Of a stretch of DNA of 64,000 nucleotides, positions 61,497-64,000 are shown piece by piece. Source of the DNA: Centropus unirufus (taxonomy: Eukaryota > Chordata > Aves > Cuculiformes > Centropidae); assembly GCA_013397695.1 (NCBI GenBank), contig VYZI01000033.1, forward strand, positions 2,359,776 to 2,423,775, given 5' to 3'. The notes beneath the pieces are model-generated. The model worked only from the letters and a program-made list of their open reading frames with translations. It ran no database searches and was not told the origin of the DNA. Numbering within the stretch: position 1 is the stretch's first letter; every line of letters begins with the position of its first letter. A program made the translations under genes and the position numbers.

Positions 61497-64000
61497 CTGT
61501 CAAAAGGTAGATGGGATAAAACACTCATTACTTACAACATTTTTCTCTGTGTATTTATTGTACTATGTTTAAAAGAGACATTGTACATTTTTAAACACAC
61601 ACAGTACTTAACAATCAGCAGTTACCATTTAAATTCCATAATGCAGCATCAGTAAAATAAATATATTCCCTTCACATTAGCATTTCAATTTAAGGAGGTG
61701 TGGTATTGGAGAACTTCAATAAAATGTGATTATAAACTTGAAACCATAACAAGCAATCAGTGGTTTCTTTAAATTGCTTCTCAACTATATTGAAGTCACA
61801 GTTTCACTTAAGCCATACGAAAATTAATTTTACACTTAACAAGATTTAGCAATTTAATTCTATCCAATTTGCATTCTATGCTCCCAAAACAAAAATAATT
61901 ACCAAAAAAATACTACTACATTTAATTATTTTTTTTCACCTCTTGCTCTTAGCCACTACATTATCTGTATCCTTAACACAAGTCATACTACTGTAATTGC
62001 TGTGTATGTTTACTGATAATATCATCTTATAAAATAACACATAACACTGTAGCACAAGAAAGTTACTATACATTACATGATTTCCCAAGTCTGCCTGAAC
62101 AGAGCAATTTGTGACCATGGACCTGGTTGAAACAATCATGGCAGTTTCCAAAATTTAATTTGCCCTGCATTCATTATTAAAAGAGTATGGCATTTGTACT
62201 GCTTGGAAGAACAGTGAAGTGTGAGAATAGTACAATGATTCATGTTCATATGGAAGCCTAAATCTTGGCTTGACTACCACATCAATAACTTCTACTGCAA
62301 AATGAGAAACATTACAGAGGTTGACTGGGCAGGCAACACATGCTCCGGGATGATTTACCTATGGGATGTGGTTAACGCATCTGGGACCCCAACAGATGAC
62401 AAGCAAAGTTAGAAACATCATTATCTTTCCTTGGTATTTTAGAATACGAGCATGTTCCTCTTTCAGTGAAAATGTGAAAAACTCCAATCTTTAGTTGGAT
62501 GCCAGTACTTTTATGAGCTACTGCAAGAATAAAAATGTGTTCTCAAATACAGCCATTCCATTTTCTTTGAAAATCTAAGCTGCATAGGTACCACTCTGAG
62601 CACACGGAAGATCACTTTGCTATTTGTTACAACTTAATGAAAAAGCCAGCCCAAACATGCACGATATCATCAAGATGTGAAAAAAAAAAAATTGTACACT
62701 TAATAGTCTAAAAGCAGATTGCAAACCCAACACTGGTTTTCCTGAAATCTGATCATATATGGCAATTTTCTCCAGCACATTAATTCTAGAAGGAAATGAG
62801 AATGTGCCATGTATTTATCCCTACCAAATATACAAGTTGAAACTGCACCATGCTGTCTGGCTAATGTGTCAGGAACAAATTTCACAGTCACTCTCTCAGG
62901 AAGCAAATTAAATTACTTTCTTCTGATACACAGGCAATAAGGAATTTAAGATAATTCACACCCAATACTGGAGAAAAAACTTAATTTCTGGCAATCTTGG
63001 TTAAGATTTTAGGTCAATAACCATATTCAATGGACTACACACTTGTCAATACATTCATTTTTTCCATCTGTAACAGACACATTGTGGGTGATGTTCTACA
63101 TTTTATAAATAATCTCTGAGTACTTCAATCTGTTAATGTATAGTTTTAAAATATCTTTTCTATACAGTTAACTGTTTCAGGACAGAACTGTTTCTGATCC
63201 TGGTGATCAAAATTGTGGAAGAACGACAAACCCAATAGGCAGGGCATACTTCTCACCAAGAAAAATGTCATACAAGCACAGCTCAAGTATTCAACCAAAA
63301 CATGTCATTCTCCTCAATCAAGTTTGTGAAAAGATGAAAAAAATTGCAATGCGACATGCCTAACTTCAACTAGAGGGAAACAAAGAAGTGCTCCTACAAA
63401 ATGTTGTTCTGACCGTTGATAAAAATAAAGCTAACTATTGCCAAACAGTTTTTCATAATGGCATTAGACATAAATAGGTTGGTATAAATATTGTTGTTCA
63501 TAAAAGATTGCAAGCACATACAACGTAATATTTGCAATATTAAGTATTACTGCCACAATAGCAGACAGGTTTCCAGAAGATACATTTTCTCTGGCAAACT
63601 GCATTGAACAAAAAAATGCTTCATTCCTTATTTTCCACTTAGGTGGTAGAATACAATCAGTTAAACCGGAATTAACCTAAACAGATCAAAACACAGACAT
63701 AGCCAAGTAGTGTTGCATAAATCTTTGAAAACTTGATTTCAGGAATAAAAATTCCGTTCACTTCCTTTGGATGTGAAAGAAAGAATCAGTGGAGAAGGAT
63801 TACATATAAACAGGTCTTCTTTCCAGATGTCTTCTTTCAAAATAGCAATTATTAAAAAAAAAAAAATCTCTCTCTTCTTTGAGCTGTCTGTCCTTAGTTA
63901 ATCATGCCTGTCACTTCTTTATACTGCAGGATTTTTAATATAGCAGACCCCTTTAAAATTATGACACAATTTCTGTTAACAACTCTACATTTATCCTTTG
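61497..64000. other. MTA3 intron (partial, 5' side)
   Basis: AT-rich intron upstream of the first exon seen here. I looked on the minus strand for the preceding ELM2 exon (a PRYQADIP-like segment in human MTA3) and for BAH exons, and found none. An A-run of 13 lies at 63854-63866. Nothing else is recognisable. Confidence 0.6.

Larger units (their letters stand above)
1..64000 (-). other. MTA3: MTA3 gene, internal portion (both ends outside window)
   Basis: Twelve minus-strand exons join in frame into about 480 residues of a metastasis-associated (MTA) protein, a core NuRD subunit that bridges HDAC1/2, RBBP4/7 and the remodeller in the nucleus. Assignment to MTA3 rather than MTA1 or MTA2 rests on the paralogue-specific stretches HKHNYDLSSA, TKLARQVCKNTLRLRQAARR, ADRH, STRKPL and GKRNYSHHNGLD, which match the human MTA3 I recall much better than MTA1. 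Intron phases are consistent at all eleven junctions. The BAH domain and promoter lie beyond base 64000; the stop codon and 3' UTR lie before base 1. Residue numbers in the exon entries count from the first complete codon at 61494. Confidence 0.95.

Noticed and set aside
1..64000. CRISPR arrays, operons, tRNA or rRNA genes, U6-like RNA
   Set aside because: No regularly spaced repeats, no tRNA-like or U6 signature sequences seen; the window is vertebrate intronic DNA.

Overview
This window is nuclear DNA from a bird, or at least a sauropsid. It is AT-rich and has long introns and few repeats. It carries avian-style CR1 retroposon tails, on the minus strand at about 4018-4885 and 16537-17175 and on the plus strand at about 27543-27875. 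There is no operon-like gene packing. Nearly all open reading frames are short chance frames, so the gene content had to be read from splice signals and protein similarity.

The whole window lies inside one minus-strand gene, MTA3, which encodes metastasis-associated protein 3, a subunit of the Mi-2/NuRD chromatin-remodelling and deacetylase complex. I could place twelve coding exons. In transcript order they are 61496-61394, 52784-52685, 47895-47707, 42618-42544, 37613-37555, 35005-34881, 33669-33518, 33049-32827, 24885-24799, 19664-19518, 9074-9046 and 995-841. Every junction has AG/GT borders and the reading frame is continuous, giving about 480 residues with no stop or frameshift. The 5' exons (BAH domain and first part of ELM2) lie beyond base 64000. 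The last exon or exons lie before base 1.

In protein order the exons encode the end of ELM2 and the SANT domain (together the HDAC1/2-recruiting module), a linker, a GATA-type zinc finger split between two exons, a basic RBBP4/7-binding-type segment, an MTA3-specific linker, a 29-nt microexon, and a C-terminal exon resembling the MTA1 C-terminus rather than the short MTA3 tail I know from human.

The most interesting points concern isoforms. The 29-nt microexon is not a multiple of three: including it keeps the MTA1-like tail in frame, and skipping it brings a stop after nine codons. In addition, reading through the donor of the 33049-32827 exon gives a stop within six codons, and a consensus poly(A) hexamer follows 63 nt later, which could produce a truncated form lacking everything downstream. 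Smaller observations are a cluster of CTCF-like motifs near 29740-29808, a perfect 12-bp inverted repeat at 22898-22964, and relics of old LINEs and an ancient amniote repeat. I found no second gene, RNA gene, CRISPR array or bacterial-type system.
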